A stretch of DNA of 64,000 bases, from contig JALJCQ010000013.1 in the NCBI GenBank assembly GCA_023091665.1, positions 2,728,001 through 2,792,000 on the forward strand, given 5' to 3'. This stretch comes from Pythium myriotylum. Taxonomy: Eukaryota > Oomycota > Peronosporomycetes > Pythiales > Pythiaceae. The notes below the pieces were generated by a model, which was given only the letters and a program-made list of their open reading frames with translations, had not been told where the DNA came from and ran no database searches. A program made the position numbers and the translations under genes. Below are positions 1-11,700 of the stretch, piece by piece. Numbering within the stretch: position 1 is the first letter of the stretch; each line of letters opens with the position of its first letter.

Positions 1-2
1 TC

Positions 3-2723
3 GTGGGTTCGTCGAATGCTCAGGGTGCCGGCGGCGACGTGTCGGTGGACGGAGGGTCTTCTATGGGTTCGACGGGCGGATCGGTGCTTGTGAGCAGCGG
101 CAGCGGGTCCGTGTCAAGTGGCAAGGCGGTGTTGTCTTCGCGTCCAGGCGGTTCGTCTACGAGCGGCGAGGTGCGCGTGGAGAGCGGTTCAAGCAATGGC
201 GTGAGCGGTTCCGTAGTCGTCGGCAGTGGCGCAGGTGCCGCGGGTGCTGGCTCAGTGAGTGTGGTCGGTGGCTCGTCTTCCGGTGGTGCCGGCGCGAATG
301 TGTCTGTTGTTGGCGGTGTGTCGACGGTATCGATCGGTGGCAATGTGACGGTCGCGAGTGGCGTCGGTGCGGGTGCAAGCGGCACAGTGGTGGTATCGAG
401 TGCGTCTGTGTCGGGCACGAGTGCAAGCGGCGCGGTGTCAGTCGGCAGCGGATCTAGCGCGGGCGGTGTGAGCGGCTCTGTGATCGTATCATCTGGTGAG
501 TCTCTTCAGCGGAGTGGCGGCAGCGTGCAGGTGGTCGGCGGGAAGGCATCATCGACAGGCGGCGATGTGAGTGTGTCAGGCGGCGCCGGTTCGTCGGTTG
601 GAGGCGGTTCGGTGTCTTTGTCTGGTGGTGCTGGTTCACTTGGCGGCGAGGTGCGTGTGTCGGGTGGTACGAGTGCCTCGGACACCGGAGCTGCCGTGCG
701 CGTCGTGAGTGGCGTGGGATCTGTGTCATCGTCAAGCGGCTCTGTGGAGGTGTCAAGCGCTGTTGGTTCGAGCTCTGGGAACGTGTCATTGTCTTCTGGT
801 GGTGCGAGTGGCGCGTCTGCTGGACACATCACTTTGTCTGTGGGGTCTTCTCCGCAGACGGGTGGTAGTGTGAAGGTGTCTGGTGGTTCGAGCGCTGGAT
901 CTGTCGCTGGCGATGTCACGTTGACCGGCGGGGCGTCTACATCGAGTGCGTCGGGCAGCGGTGTGTCTGCTGGCGTCGTTCGCGTGGTTGGCGGCGAGTC
1001 GACGGGTTCTGTTGACGGCGGTGCCGTGTCGTTGTCTGGAGGATCTGGCGTGAGCCGTGGCGGTTCTGTGTCGGTTGTGAGTGGCAGCGGATCTGGCGCG
1101 TCGACGAGCAGCGGTAACGTGACGGTGGGTTCATCGGTTGTGTCTGGTCAGGGCGTGAGCGGGTCATTGGCGATCGGAAGTGGCGCGTCTTCGCAGGGTG
1201 TGTCCGGATCTGTGTCGGTGGGCAGCGGTGACTCGAGCGGCGCGTCGACAGGCGATGTGAGCGTGTCTGCTGGCGTGAGCGTTGGTGCTGGTGGCGGTTC
1301 GCTGTCGTTGTCTGGCGGTTCGAGTGGCGGTGCTTCTGTGGGCGGCGCTGTGAGCGTGCGGAGCGGAGGGTCTTCAGGTGCGGCAAGCGGCGTGTTGAGG
1401 CTCTCAAGTGAAGCCGGAAGCGGTTCGTTCGGCAGTGGTAACACATCCGTGGGCACGGGCGTGACGACGTCTGGTTCGTCTGGTTCAGTCACGTTGTCGT
1501 CTGGAGCGAGTACGAGTGGCGTGAGTGGAGCCGTGTCGATCGGTAGCGGCGACGCGAGCTCATCGGACGCCGGCGATGTGTCTATCTCTGGTGGCTCGAC
1601 GAGTAGTGCGGCACACCGTGGCGGCTCCGTGTCGGTGACGACTGGTCCGGATGGAACTGTGCATATCGTGACGAGCAGTCGTACGAGCAACGTTGGTGGC
1701 GACGTGTCTGTGTCTGCTGGCGGCAGCAGCAGCTCTAGCGCAGGTGGTGCAAGCGTGCGTGTTTCGGGCGGGTCGTTGGATGCGTCGAGCGGTGTGGCGG
1801 GCGGAGTGTCTTTGTCTGGTGGCGTCGCATCGAGTGCATCTGGAACGTCCGTGGGCGGCGCTGTGTCTGTCGTGGGCGGTTCGAGTGCGTCCAGCGTCGG
1901 CGGGACTGTGTCGTTGTCGTCTGGATCGGGCGTGCAGGCGAGTGGTCGTGTGGAGTTGTTGAGCGGCGCTGGTGGGTCTGGCGTCGGTTCTAGCGGCAAC
2001 GTGTCTGTGGGCAGTGGTTCTACGACTGGGTCATCTTCGTCGTCTGGTCAGTTGACGTTGTTGTCAGGAGACTCTCCGAGTGGCAGCAGTGGCGTTGTGT
2101 CGATCGGATCTGGTGCGTCTAGCGCGACAGCAGGCGGCGTGTCTGTGGTCGGTGGCGTGAGCAGCGTTGGTTCTGGCGGTTCGTTGTCGTTGTCGAGCGG
2201 TTCTGGCAGCGTTGGAAGTGGCTCGGTGACGGTGTCTTCGTCTGCGAGCACTGGTAGTGCAGTGTCTGGCGGTGTGAAGTTGACGTCTGGATCGACTGTG
2301 AGCGCGGGGTCCGGTTCGGTGGAGGTCGGCGGCGGCTCTAGCAGCAGTTCAAGCGGCGGTGGCGTGTCTGTCGTCGGTGGCGCGAGCTCGAGTGGTCCCG
2401 GTGGCGCATTGTCGATGTCGGGTGGAGCGTCGTCGTCGGGTTCATCTGGTGGTGTGTCCGTGACTGGCGGTGATTCATCTGGAAGCGGATCTGGTGGCAA
2501 CGTGTTGTTGGCGAGCGGCGTCGCATCTGGCAGTGGTGCGGGCGGCAACGTGACGATTCGCAGTGGTGCGTCATCGAGTGGCGTGTCTGGCGCGGTGTCG
2601 TTGTCGAGTGGCTCTGGGGGTGCCGTGAGCATCGTGCAGGGCGACAGCAGCGGCGTTGGTGGTGACGTGTCGATCAGTGGTGGAGCCGTGGACAGTGCGT
2701 TGTCAGCGCAGTCGTTGAAGATC
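3..2723 (+). repeat. Array 1 unit 1 (full)
   Basis: Begins with the peptide VGSSNAQGAGG and ends before the next copy of it. Private variant: ACT instead of ACG for Thr at 1641-1643. End marker GCC (Ala) at 2685-2687. Confidence 0.95.
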
Positions 2724-5700
2724 GTGGGTTCGTCGAATGCTCAGGGTGCCGGCGGCGACGTGTCGGTGGACGGAGGGTCTTCTATGGGTTCGACGGGCGG
2801 ATCGGTGCTTGTGAGCAGCGGCAGCGGGTCCGTGTCAAGTGGCAAGGCGGTGTTGTCTTCGCGTCCAGGCGGTTCGTCTACGAGCGGCGAGGTGCGCGTG
2901 GAGAGCGGTTCAAGCAATGGCGTGAGCGGTTCCGTAGTCGTCGGCAGTGGCGCAGGTGCCGCGGGTGCTGGCTCAGTGAGTGTGGTCGGTGGCTCGTCTT
3001 CCGGTGGTGCCGGCGCGAATGTGTCTGTTGTTGGCGGTGTGTCGACGGTATCGATCGGTGGCAATGTGACGGTCGCGAGTGGCGTCGGTGCGGGTGCAAG
3101 CGGCACAGTGGTGGTATCGAGTGCGTCTGTGTCGGGCACGAGTGCAAGCGGCGCGGTGTCAGTCGGCAGCGGATCTAGCGCGGGCGGTGTGAGCGGCTCT
3201 GTGATCGTATCATCTGGTGAGTCTCTTCAGCGGAGTGGCGGCAGCGTGCAGGTGGTCGGCGGGAAGGCATCATCGACAGGCGGCGATGTGAGTGTGTCAG
3301 GCGGCGCCGGTTCGTCGGTTGGAGGCGGTTCGGTGTCTTTGTCTGGTGGTGCTGGTTCACTTGGCGGCGAGGTGCGTGTGTCGGGTGGTACGAGTGCCTC
3401 GGACACCGGAGCTGCCGTGCGCGTCGTGAGTGGCGTGGGATCTGTGTCATCGTCAAGCGGCTCTGTGGAGGTGTCAAGCGCTGTTGGTTCGAGCTCTGGG
3501 AACGTGTCATTGTCTTCTGGTGGTGCGAGTGGCGCGTCTGCTGGACACATCACTTTGTCTGTGGGGTCTTCTCCGCAGACGGGTGGTAGTGTGAAGGTGT
3601 CTGGTGGTTCGAGCGCTGGATCTGTCGCTGGCGATGTCACGTTGACCGGCGGGGCGTCTACATCGAGTGCGTCGGGCAGCGGTGTGTCTGCTGGCGTCGT
3701 TCGCGTGGTTGGCGGCGAGTCGACGGGTTCTGTTGACGGCGGTGCCGTGTCGTTGTCTGGAGGATCTGGCGTGAGCCGTGGCGGTTCTGTGTCGGTTGTG
3801 AGTGGCAGCGGATCTGGCGCGTCGACGAGCAGCGGTAACGTGACGGTGGGTTCATCGGTTGTGTCTGGTCAGGGCGTGAGCGGGTCATTGGCGATCGGAA
3901 GTGGCGCGTCTTCGCAGGGTGTGTCCGGATCTGTGTCGGTGGGCAGCGGTGACTCGAGCGGCGCGTCGACAGGCGATGTGAGCGTGTCTGCTGGCGTGAG
4001 CGTTGGTGCTGGTGGCGGTTCGCTGTCGTTGTCTGGCGGTTCGAGTGGCGGTGCTTCTGTGGGCGGCGCTGTGAGCGTGCGGAGCGGAGGGTCTTCAGGT
4101 GCGGCAAGCGGCGTGTTGAGGCTCTCAAGTGAAGCCGGAAGCGGTTCGTTCGGCAGTGGTAACACATCCGTGGGCACGGGCGTGACGACGTCTGGTTCGT
4201 CTGGTTCAGTCACGTTGTCGTCTGGAGCGAGTACGAGTGGCGTGAGTGGAGCCGTGTCGATCGGTAGCGGCGACGCGAGCTCATCGGACGCCGGCGATGT
4301 GTCTATCTCTGGTGGCTCGACGAGTAGTGCGGCACACCGTGGCGGCTCCGTGTCGGTGACGACGGGTCCGGATGGAACTGTGCATATCGTGACGAGCAGT
4401 CGTACGAGCAACGTTGGTGGCGACGTGTCTGTGTCTGCTGGCGGCAGCAGCAGCTCTAGCGCAGGTGGTGCAAGCGTGCGTGTTTCGGGCGGGTCGTTGG
4501 ATGCGTCGAGCGGTGTGGCGGGCGGAGTGTCTTTGTCTGGTGGCGTCGCATCGAGTGCATCTGGAACGTCCGTGGGCGGCGCTGTGTCTGTCGTGGGCGG
4601 TTCGAGTGCGTCCAGCGTCGGCGGGACTGTGTCGTTGTCGTCTGGATCGGGCGTGCAGGCGAGTGGTCGTGTGGAGTTGTTGAGCGGCGCTGGTGGGTCT
4701 GGCGTCGGTTCTAGCGGCAACGTGTCTGTGGGCAGTGGTTCTACGACTGGGTCATCTTCGTCGTCTGGTCAGTTGACGTTGTTGTCAGGAGACTCTCCGA
4801 GTGGCAGCAGTGGCGTTGTGTCGATCGGATCTGGTGCGTCTAGCGCGACAGCAGGCGGCGTGTCTGTGGTCGGTGGCGTGAGCAGCGTTGGTTCTGGCGG
4901 TTCGTTGTCGTTGTCGAGCGGTTCTGGCAGCGTTGGAAGTGGCTCGGTGACGGTGTCTTCGTCTGCGAGCACTGGTAGTGCAGTGTCTGGCGGTGTGAAG
5001 TTGACGTCTGGATCGACTGTGAGCGCGGGGTCCGGTTCGGTGGAGGTCGGCGGCGGCTCTAGCAGCAGTTCAAGCGGCGGTGGCGTGTCTGTCGTCGGTG
5101 GCGCGAGCTCGAGTGGTCCCGGTGGCGCATTGTCGATGTCGGGTGGAGCGTCGTCGTCGGGTTCATCTGGTGGTGTGTCCGTGACTGGCGGTGATTCATC
5201 TGGAAGCGGATCTGGTGGCAACGTGTTGTTGGCGAGCGGCGTCGCATCTGGCAGTGGTGCGGGCGGCAACGTGACGATTCGCAGTGGTGCGTCATCGAGT
5301 GGCGTGTCTGGCGCGGTGTCGTTGTCGAGTGGCTCTGGGGGTGCCGTGAGCATCGTGCAGGGCGACAGCAGCGGCGTTGGTGGTGACGTGTCGATCAGTG
5401 GTGGAGCTGTGGACAGTGCGTTGTCAGCGCAGTCGTTGAAGATCGTGGGTTCGTCGAATGCTCAGGGTGCCGGCGGCGACGTGTCGGTGGACGGAGGGTC
5501 TTCTATGGGTTCGACGGGCGGATCGGTGCTTGTGAGCAGCGGCAGCGGGTCTGCTTCAAGTGGTGTTGATGGCTCTTCAGGTTCGATCAGTTTCGGGACT
5601 GCGGTTGGCACTCGTAGCGGGTCTATTAGTGTTGCTGTTGGCGCAGGCGCTGTGGAAAGTGGAAGTGTTTCGCTTCGTGCTGGCGATGTCACGGGTTCTA

Positions 5701-8700
5701 GTTCGAACACTGATGCGGGTGAAGTTGCTGCTTTAGGTGGAAGATCCCGGGCTGGCCGTGGTGGTGGTGTTTTTCTCTCTGGCGGTGACGGTAATGCTGT
5801 CGGTGGGAGTGTCCACGTGGTCGGAGGCAGCAGTAATGTGACTGGTGGGGGACTGGCGCTGTTCTCGGGAACTGGGCGAAGGAGTGGAGGCGCCGTGATT
5901 GGTACTGCGAATGGATCATTTTCTGGTGATATCGTCGTTGAATCCGGGGTTTCTAGCGTTGGACCATCAGGAGCTGTAACTCTTCGATCAGGGTCTAGTA
6001 CCAGAAATCGAGGTGGTGTTGTCACAATAGCCGGTGGATTCACCTCAGTCCCAACAATCGCTGGATCATCGTTGATCATCCGAAGTGGTGGCCACGTGAA
6101 GGGTCAAAGTGGTGATGTTGAAGTATCCTCTCCCTCTGGATTCTCCAGCGGACAACTTCGCATGTCTACAGGTGACACATCAAGATCAGCAAGTGGAAAT
6201 GTTTCTTTGTTGACGGGATCTAGTAGCTCTAGTCTCAGCGGGACAATTCGGATCGGTACAGGAAGCGGCCCTGGTGGAGCTGGCGATGTTCTCATCGCAG
6301 CCGGGGAAAGTGCCAGCAGTTTTGGTGGCTCTGTTGATATCAGAGCTTCTGGCTCCGGCACTCTCAGTCTATCGACAAGAGACAATCAAGCCCCTACCAC
6401 TGGTAGCATTACAATCAGAGCCGGGACAACACGCTCAAGCAGTGGTGGTAATGTGACTGTATCGGGTGGTGACATCCTTGATCAAGCAGGAAAAGCTGGG
6501 ACACTCGTTCTTCGAGGAGGTGGGTCAGCCTTCAGTAACCGAGAACCATCGGACGGAGGCGACGTTCGAGTTTCAGGCGGAAACACGAGTGGGCGGGATG
6601 GCGGAAGCACTCGCATAGAATCAGGCTCAGGACCAACGTCAAGCGGGTCAGTCCAAATCAAATCAGCAGAAACACAACAACTCAACGATTTGTCAGGCGC
6701 CGTTGTCATAGGATCGGGACGCGCGACATCGAAATCAGGAACAGTCAACGCATACTCTGGGGACTCTCCGAGTGGCAGTAGTGGCGTTGTGTCGATCGGA
6801 TCTGGTGCGTCTAGCGCGACAGCAGGCGGCGTGTCTGTGGTCGGTGGCGTGAGCAGCGTTGGTTCTGGCGGTTCGTTGTCGTTGTCGAGCGGTTCTGGCA
6901 GCGTTGGAAGTGGCTCGGTGACGGTGTCTTCGTCTGCGAGCACTGGTAGTGCAGTGTCTGGCGGTGTGAAGTTGACGTCTGGATCGACTGTGAGCGCGGG
7001 GTCCGGTTCGGTGGAGGTCGGCGGCGGCTCTAGCAGCAGTTCAAGCGGCGGTGGCGTGTCTGTCGTCGGTGGCGCGAGCTCGAGTGGTCCCGGTGGCGCA
7101 TTGTCGATGTCGGGTGGAGCGTCGTCGTCGGGTTCATCTGGTGGTGTGTCCGTGACTGGCGGTGATTCATCTGGAAGCGGATCTGGTGGCAACGTGTTGT
7201 TGGCGAGCGGCGTCGCATCTGGCAGTGGTGCGGGCGGCAACGTGACGATTCGCAGTGGTGCGTCATCGAGTGGCGTGTCTGGCGCGGTGTCGTTGTCGAG
7301 TGGCTCTGGGGGTGCCGTGAGCATCGTGCAGGGCGACAGCAGCGGCGTTGGTGGTGACGTGTCGATCAGTGGTGGAGCTGTGGACAGTGCGTTGTCAGCG
7401 CAGTCGTTGAAGATCGTGGGTTCGTCGAATGCTCAGGGTGCCGGCGGCGACGTGTCGGTGGACGGAGGGTCTTCTATGGGTTCGACGGGCGGATCGGTGC
7501 TTGTGAGCAGCGGCAGCGGGTCCGTGTCAAGTGGCAAGGCGGTGTTGTCTTCGCGTCCAGGCGGTTCGTCTACGAGCGGCGAGGTGCGCGTGGAGAGCGG
7601 TTCAAGCAATGGCGTGAGCGGTTCCGTAGTCGTCGGCAGTGGCGCAGGTGCCGCGGGTGCTGGCTCAGTGAGTGTGGTCGGTGGCTCGTCTTCCGGTGGT
7701 GCCGGCGCGAATGTGTCTGTTGTTGGCGGTGTGTCGACGGTATCGATCGGTGGCAATGTGACGGTCGCGAGTGGCGTCGGTGCGGGTGCAAGCGGCACAG
7801 TGGTGGTATCGAGTGCGTCTGTGTCGGGCACGAGTGCAAGCGGCGCGGTGTCAGTCGGCAGCGGATCTAGCGCGGGCGGTGTGAGCGGCTCTGTGATCGT
7901 ATCATCTGGTGAGTCTCTTCAGCGGAGTGGCGGCAGCGTGCAGGTGGTCGGCGGGAAGGCATCATCGACAGGCGGCGATGTGAGTGTGTCAGGCGGCGCC
8001 GGTTCGTCGGTTGGAGGCGGTTCGGTGTCTTTGTCTGGTGGTGCTGGTTCACTTGGCGGCGAGGTGCGTGTGTCGGGTGGTACGAGTGCCTCGGACACCG
8101 GAGCTGCCGTGCGCGTCGTGAGTGGCGTGGGATCTGTGTCATCGTCAAGCGGCTCTGTGGAGGTGTCAAGCGCTGTTGGTTCGAGCTCTGGGAACGTGTC
8201 ATTGTCTTCTGGTGGTGCGAGTGGCGCGTCTGCTGGACACATCACTTTGTCTGTGGGGTCTTCTCCGCAGACGGGTGGTAGTGTGAAGGTGTCTGGTGGT
8301 TCGAGCGCTGGATCTGTCGCTGGCGATGTCACGTTGACCGGCGGGGCGTCTACATCGAGTGCGTCGGGCAGCGGTGTGTCTGCTGGCGTCGTTCGCGTGG
8401 TTGGCGGCGAGTCGACGGGTTCTGTTGACGGCGGTGCCGTGTCGTTGTCTGGAGGATCTGGCGTGAGCCGTGGCGGTTCTGTGTCGGTTGTGAGTGGCAG
8501 CGGATCTGGCGCGTCGACGAGCAGCGGTAACGTGACGGTGGGTTCATCGGTTGTGTCTGGTCAGGGCGTGAGCGGGTCATTGGCGATCGGAAGTGGCGCG
8601 TCTTCGCAGGGTGTGTCCGGATCTGTGTCGGTGGGCAGCGGTGACTCGAGCGGCGCGTCGACAGGCGATGTGAGCGTGTCTGCTGGCGTGAGCGTTGGTG

Positions 8701-11700
8701 CTGGTGGCGGTTCGCTGTCGTTGTCTGGCGGTTCGAGTGGCGGTGCTTCTGTGGGCGGCGCTGTGAGCGTGCGGAGCGGAGGGTCTTCAGGTGCGGCAAG
8801 CGGCGTGTTGAGGCTCTCAAGTGAAGCCGGAAGCGGTTCGTTCGGCAGTGGTAACACATCCGTGGGCACGGGCGTGACGACGTCTGGTTCGTCTGGTTCA
8901 GTCACGTTGTCGTCTGGAGCGAGTACGAGTGGCGTGAGTGGAGCCGTGTCGATCGGTAGCGGCGACGCGAGCTCATCGGACGCCGGCGATGTGTCTATCT
9001 CTGGTGGCTCGACGAGTAGTGCGGCACACCGTGGCGGCTCCGTGTCGGTGACGACGGGTCCGGATGGAACTGTGCATATCGTGACGAGCAGTCGTACGAG
9101 CAACGTTGGTGGCGACGTGTCTGTGTCTGCTGGCGGCAGCAGCAGCTCTAGCGCAGGTGGTGCAAGCGTGCGTGTTTCGGGCGGGTCGTTGGATGCGTCG
9201 AGCGGTGTGGCGGGCGGAGTGTCTTTGTCTGGTGGCGTCGCATCGAGTGCATCTGGAACGTCCGTGGGCGGCGCTGTGTCTGTCGTGGGCGGTTCGAGTG
9301 CGTCCAGCGTCGGCGGGACTGTGTCGTTGTCGTCTGGATCGGGCGTGCAGGCGAGTGGTCGTGTGGAGTTGTTGAGCGGCGCTGGTGGGTCTGGCGTCGG
9401 TTCTAGCGGCAACGTGTCTGTGGGCAGTGGTTCTACGACTGGGTCATCTTCGTCGTCTGGTCAGTTGACGTTGTTGTCAGGAGACTCTCCGAGTGGCAGC
9501 AGTGGCGTTGTGTCGATCGGATCTGGTGCGTCTAGCGCGACAGCAGGCGGCGTGTCTGTGGTCGGTGGCGTGAGCAGCGTTGGTTCTGGCGGTTCGTTGT
9601 CGTTGTCGAGCGGTTCTGGCAGCGTTGGAAGTGGCTCGGTGACGGTGTCTTCGTCTGCGAGCACTGGTAGTGCAGTGTCTGGCGGTGTGAAGTTGACGTC
9701 TGGATCGACTGTGAGCGCGGGGTCCGGTTCGGTGGAGGTCGGCGGCGGCTCTAGCAGCAGTTCAAGCGGCGGTGGCGTGTCTGTCGTCGGTGGCGCGAGC
9801 TCGAGTGGTCCCGGTGGCGCATTGTCGATGTCGGGTGGAGCGTCGTCGTCGGGTTCATCTGGTGGTGTGTCCGTGACTGGCGGTGATTCATCTGGAAGCG
9901 GATCTGGTGGCAACGTGTTGTTGGCGAGCGGCGTCGCATCTGGCAGTGGTGCGGGCGGCAACGTGACGATTCGCAGTGGTGCGTCATCGAGTGGCGTGTC
10001 TGGCGCGGTGTCGTTGTCGAGTGGCTCTGGGGGTGCCGTGAGCATCGTGCAGGGCGACAGCAGCGGCGTTGGTGGTGACGTGTCGATCAGTGGTGGAGCT
10101 GTGGACAGTGCGTTGTCAGCGCAGTCGTTGAAGATCGTGGGTTCGTCGAATGCTCAGGGTGCCGGCGGCGACGTGTCGGTGGACGGAGGGTCTTCTATGG
10201 GTTCGACGGGCGGATCGGTGCTTGTGAGCAGCGGCAGCGGGTCCGTGTCAAGTGGCAAGGCGGTGTTGTCTTCGCGTCCAGGCGGTTCGTCTACGAGCGG
10301 CGAGGTGCGCGTGGAGAGCGGTTCAAGCAATGGCGTGAGCGGTTCCGTAGTCGTCGGCAGTGGCGCAGGTGCCGCGGGTGCTGGCTCAGTGAGTGTGGTC
10401 GGTGGCTCGTCTTCCGGTGGTGCCGGCGCGAATGTGTCTGTTGTTGGCGGTGTGTCGACGGTATCGATCGGTGGCAATGTGACGGTCGCGAGTGGCGTCG
10501 GTGCGGGTGCAAGCGGCACAGTGGTGGTATCGAGTGCGTCTGTGTCGGGCACGAGTGCAAGCGGCGCGGTGTCAGTCGGCAGCGGATCTAGCGCGGGCGG
10601 TGTGAGCGGCTCTGTGATCGTATCATCTGGTGAGTCTCTTCAGCGGAGTGGCGGCAGCGTGCAGGTGGTCGGCGGGAAGGCATCATCGACAGGCGGCGAT
10701 GTGAGTGTGTCAGGCGGCGCCGGTTCGTCGGTTGGAGGCGGTTCGGTGTCTTTGTCTGGTGGTGCTGGTTCACTTGGCGGCGAGGTGCGTGTGTCGGGTG
10801 GTACGAGTGCCTCGGACACCGGAGCTGCCGTGCGCGTCGTGAGTGGCGTGGGATCTGTGTCATCGTCAAGCGGCTCTGTGGAGGTGTCAAGCGCTGTTGG
10901 TTCGAGCTCTGGGAACGTGTCATTGTCTTCTGGTGGTGCGAGTGGCGCGTCTGCTGGACACATCACTTTGTCTGTGGGGTCTTCTCCGCAGACGGGTGGT
11001 AGTGTGAAGGTGTCTGGTGGTTCGAGCGCTGGATCTGTCGCTGGCGATGTCACGTTGACCGGCGGGGCGTCTACATCGAGTGCGTCGGGCAGCGGTGTGT
11101 CTGCTGGCGTCGTTCGCGTGGTTGGCGGCGAGTCGACGGGTTCTGTTGACGGCGGTGCCGTGTCGTTGTCTGGAGGATCTGGCGTGAGCCGTGGCGGTTC
11201 TGTGTCGGTTGTGAGTGGCAGCGGATCTGGCGCGTCGACGAGCAGCGGTAACGTGACGGTGGGTTCATCGGTTGTGTCTGGTCAGGGCGTGAGCGGGTCA
11301 TTGGCGATCGGAAGTGGCGCGTCTTCGCAGGGTGTGTCCGGATCTGTGTCGGTGGGCAGCGGTGACTCGAGCGGCGCGTCGACAGGCGATGTGAGCGTGT
11401 CTGCTGGCGTGAGCGTTGGTGCTGGTGGCGGTTCGCTGTCGTTGTCTGGCGGTTCGAGTGGCGGTGCTTCTGTGGGCGGCGCTGTGAGCGTGCGGAGCGG
11501 AGGGTCTTCAGGTGCGGCAAGCGGCGTGTTGAGGCTCTCAAGTGAAGCCGGAAGCGGTTCGTTCGGCAGTGGTAACACATCCGTGGGCACGGGCGTGACG
11601 ACGTCTGGTTCGTCTGGTTCAGTCACGTTGTCGTCTGGAGCGAGTACGAGTGGCGTGAGTGGAGCCGTGTCGATCGGTAGCGGCGACGCGAGCTCATCGG

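Noticed and set aside
20..418. Antisense open frames of 132-283 codons repeated in every array 1 unit (for example 20-418, 1148-1999, 2048-2632 on the - strand), rich in Pro, Thr, Asp and Leu
   Set aside because: They are the reverse complement of Gly/Ser/Val codons, repeat exactly with the unit, and follow no independent start or regulatory signal. The + frame explains the sequence fully.
1693..1962. + strand 89-codon frame resembling a signal peptide (MVATCLCLLAAAAALAQ), present in most units
   Set aside because: Lies in another frame inside the repeat and changes residue (Ser to Leu) where the main frame has a synonymous change, so selection follows the main frame.
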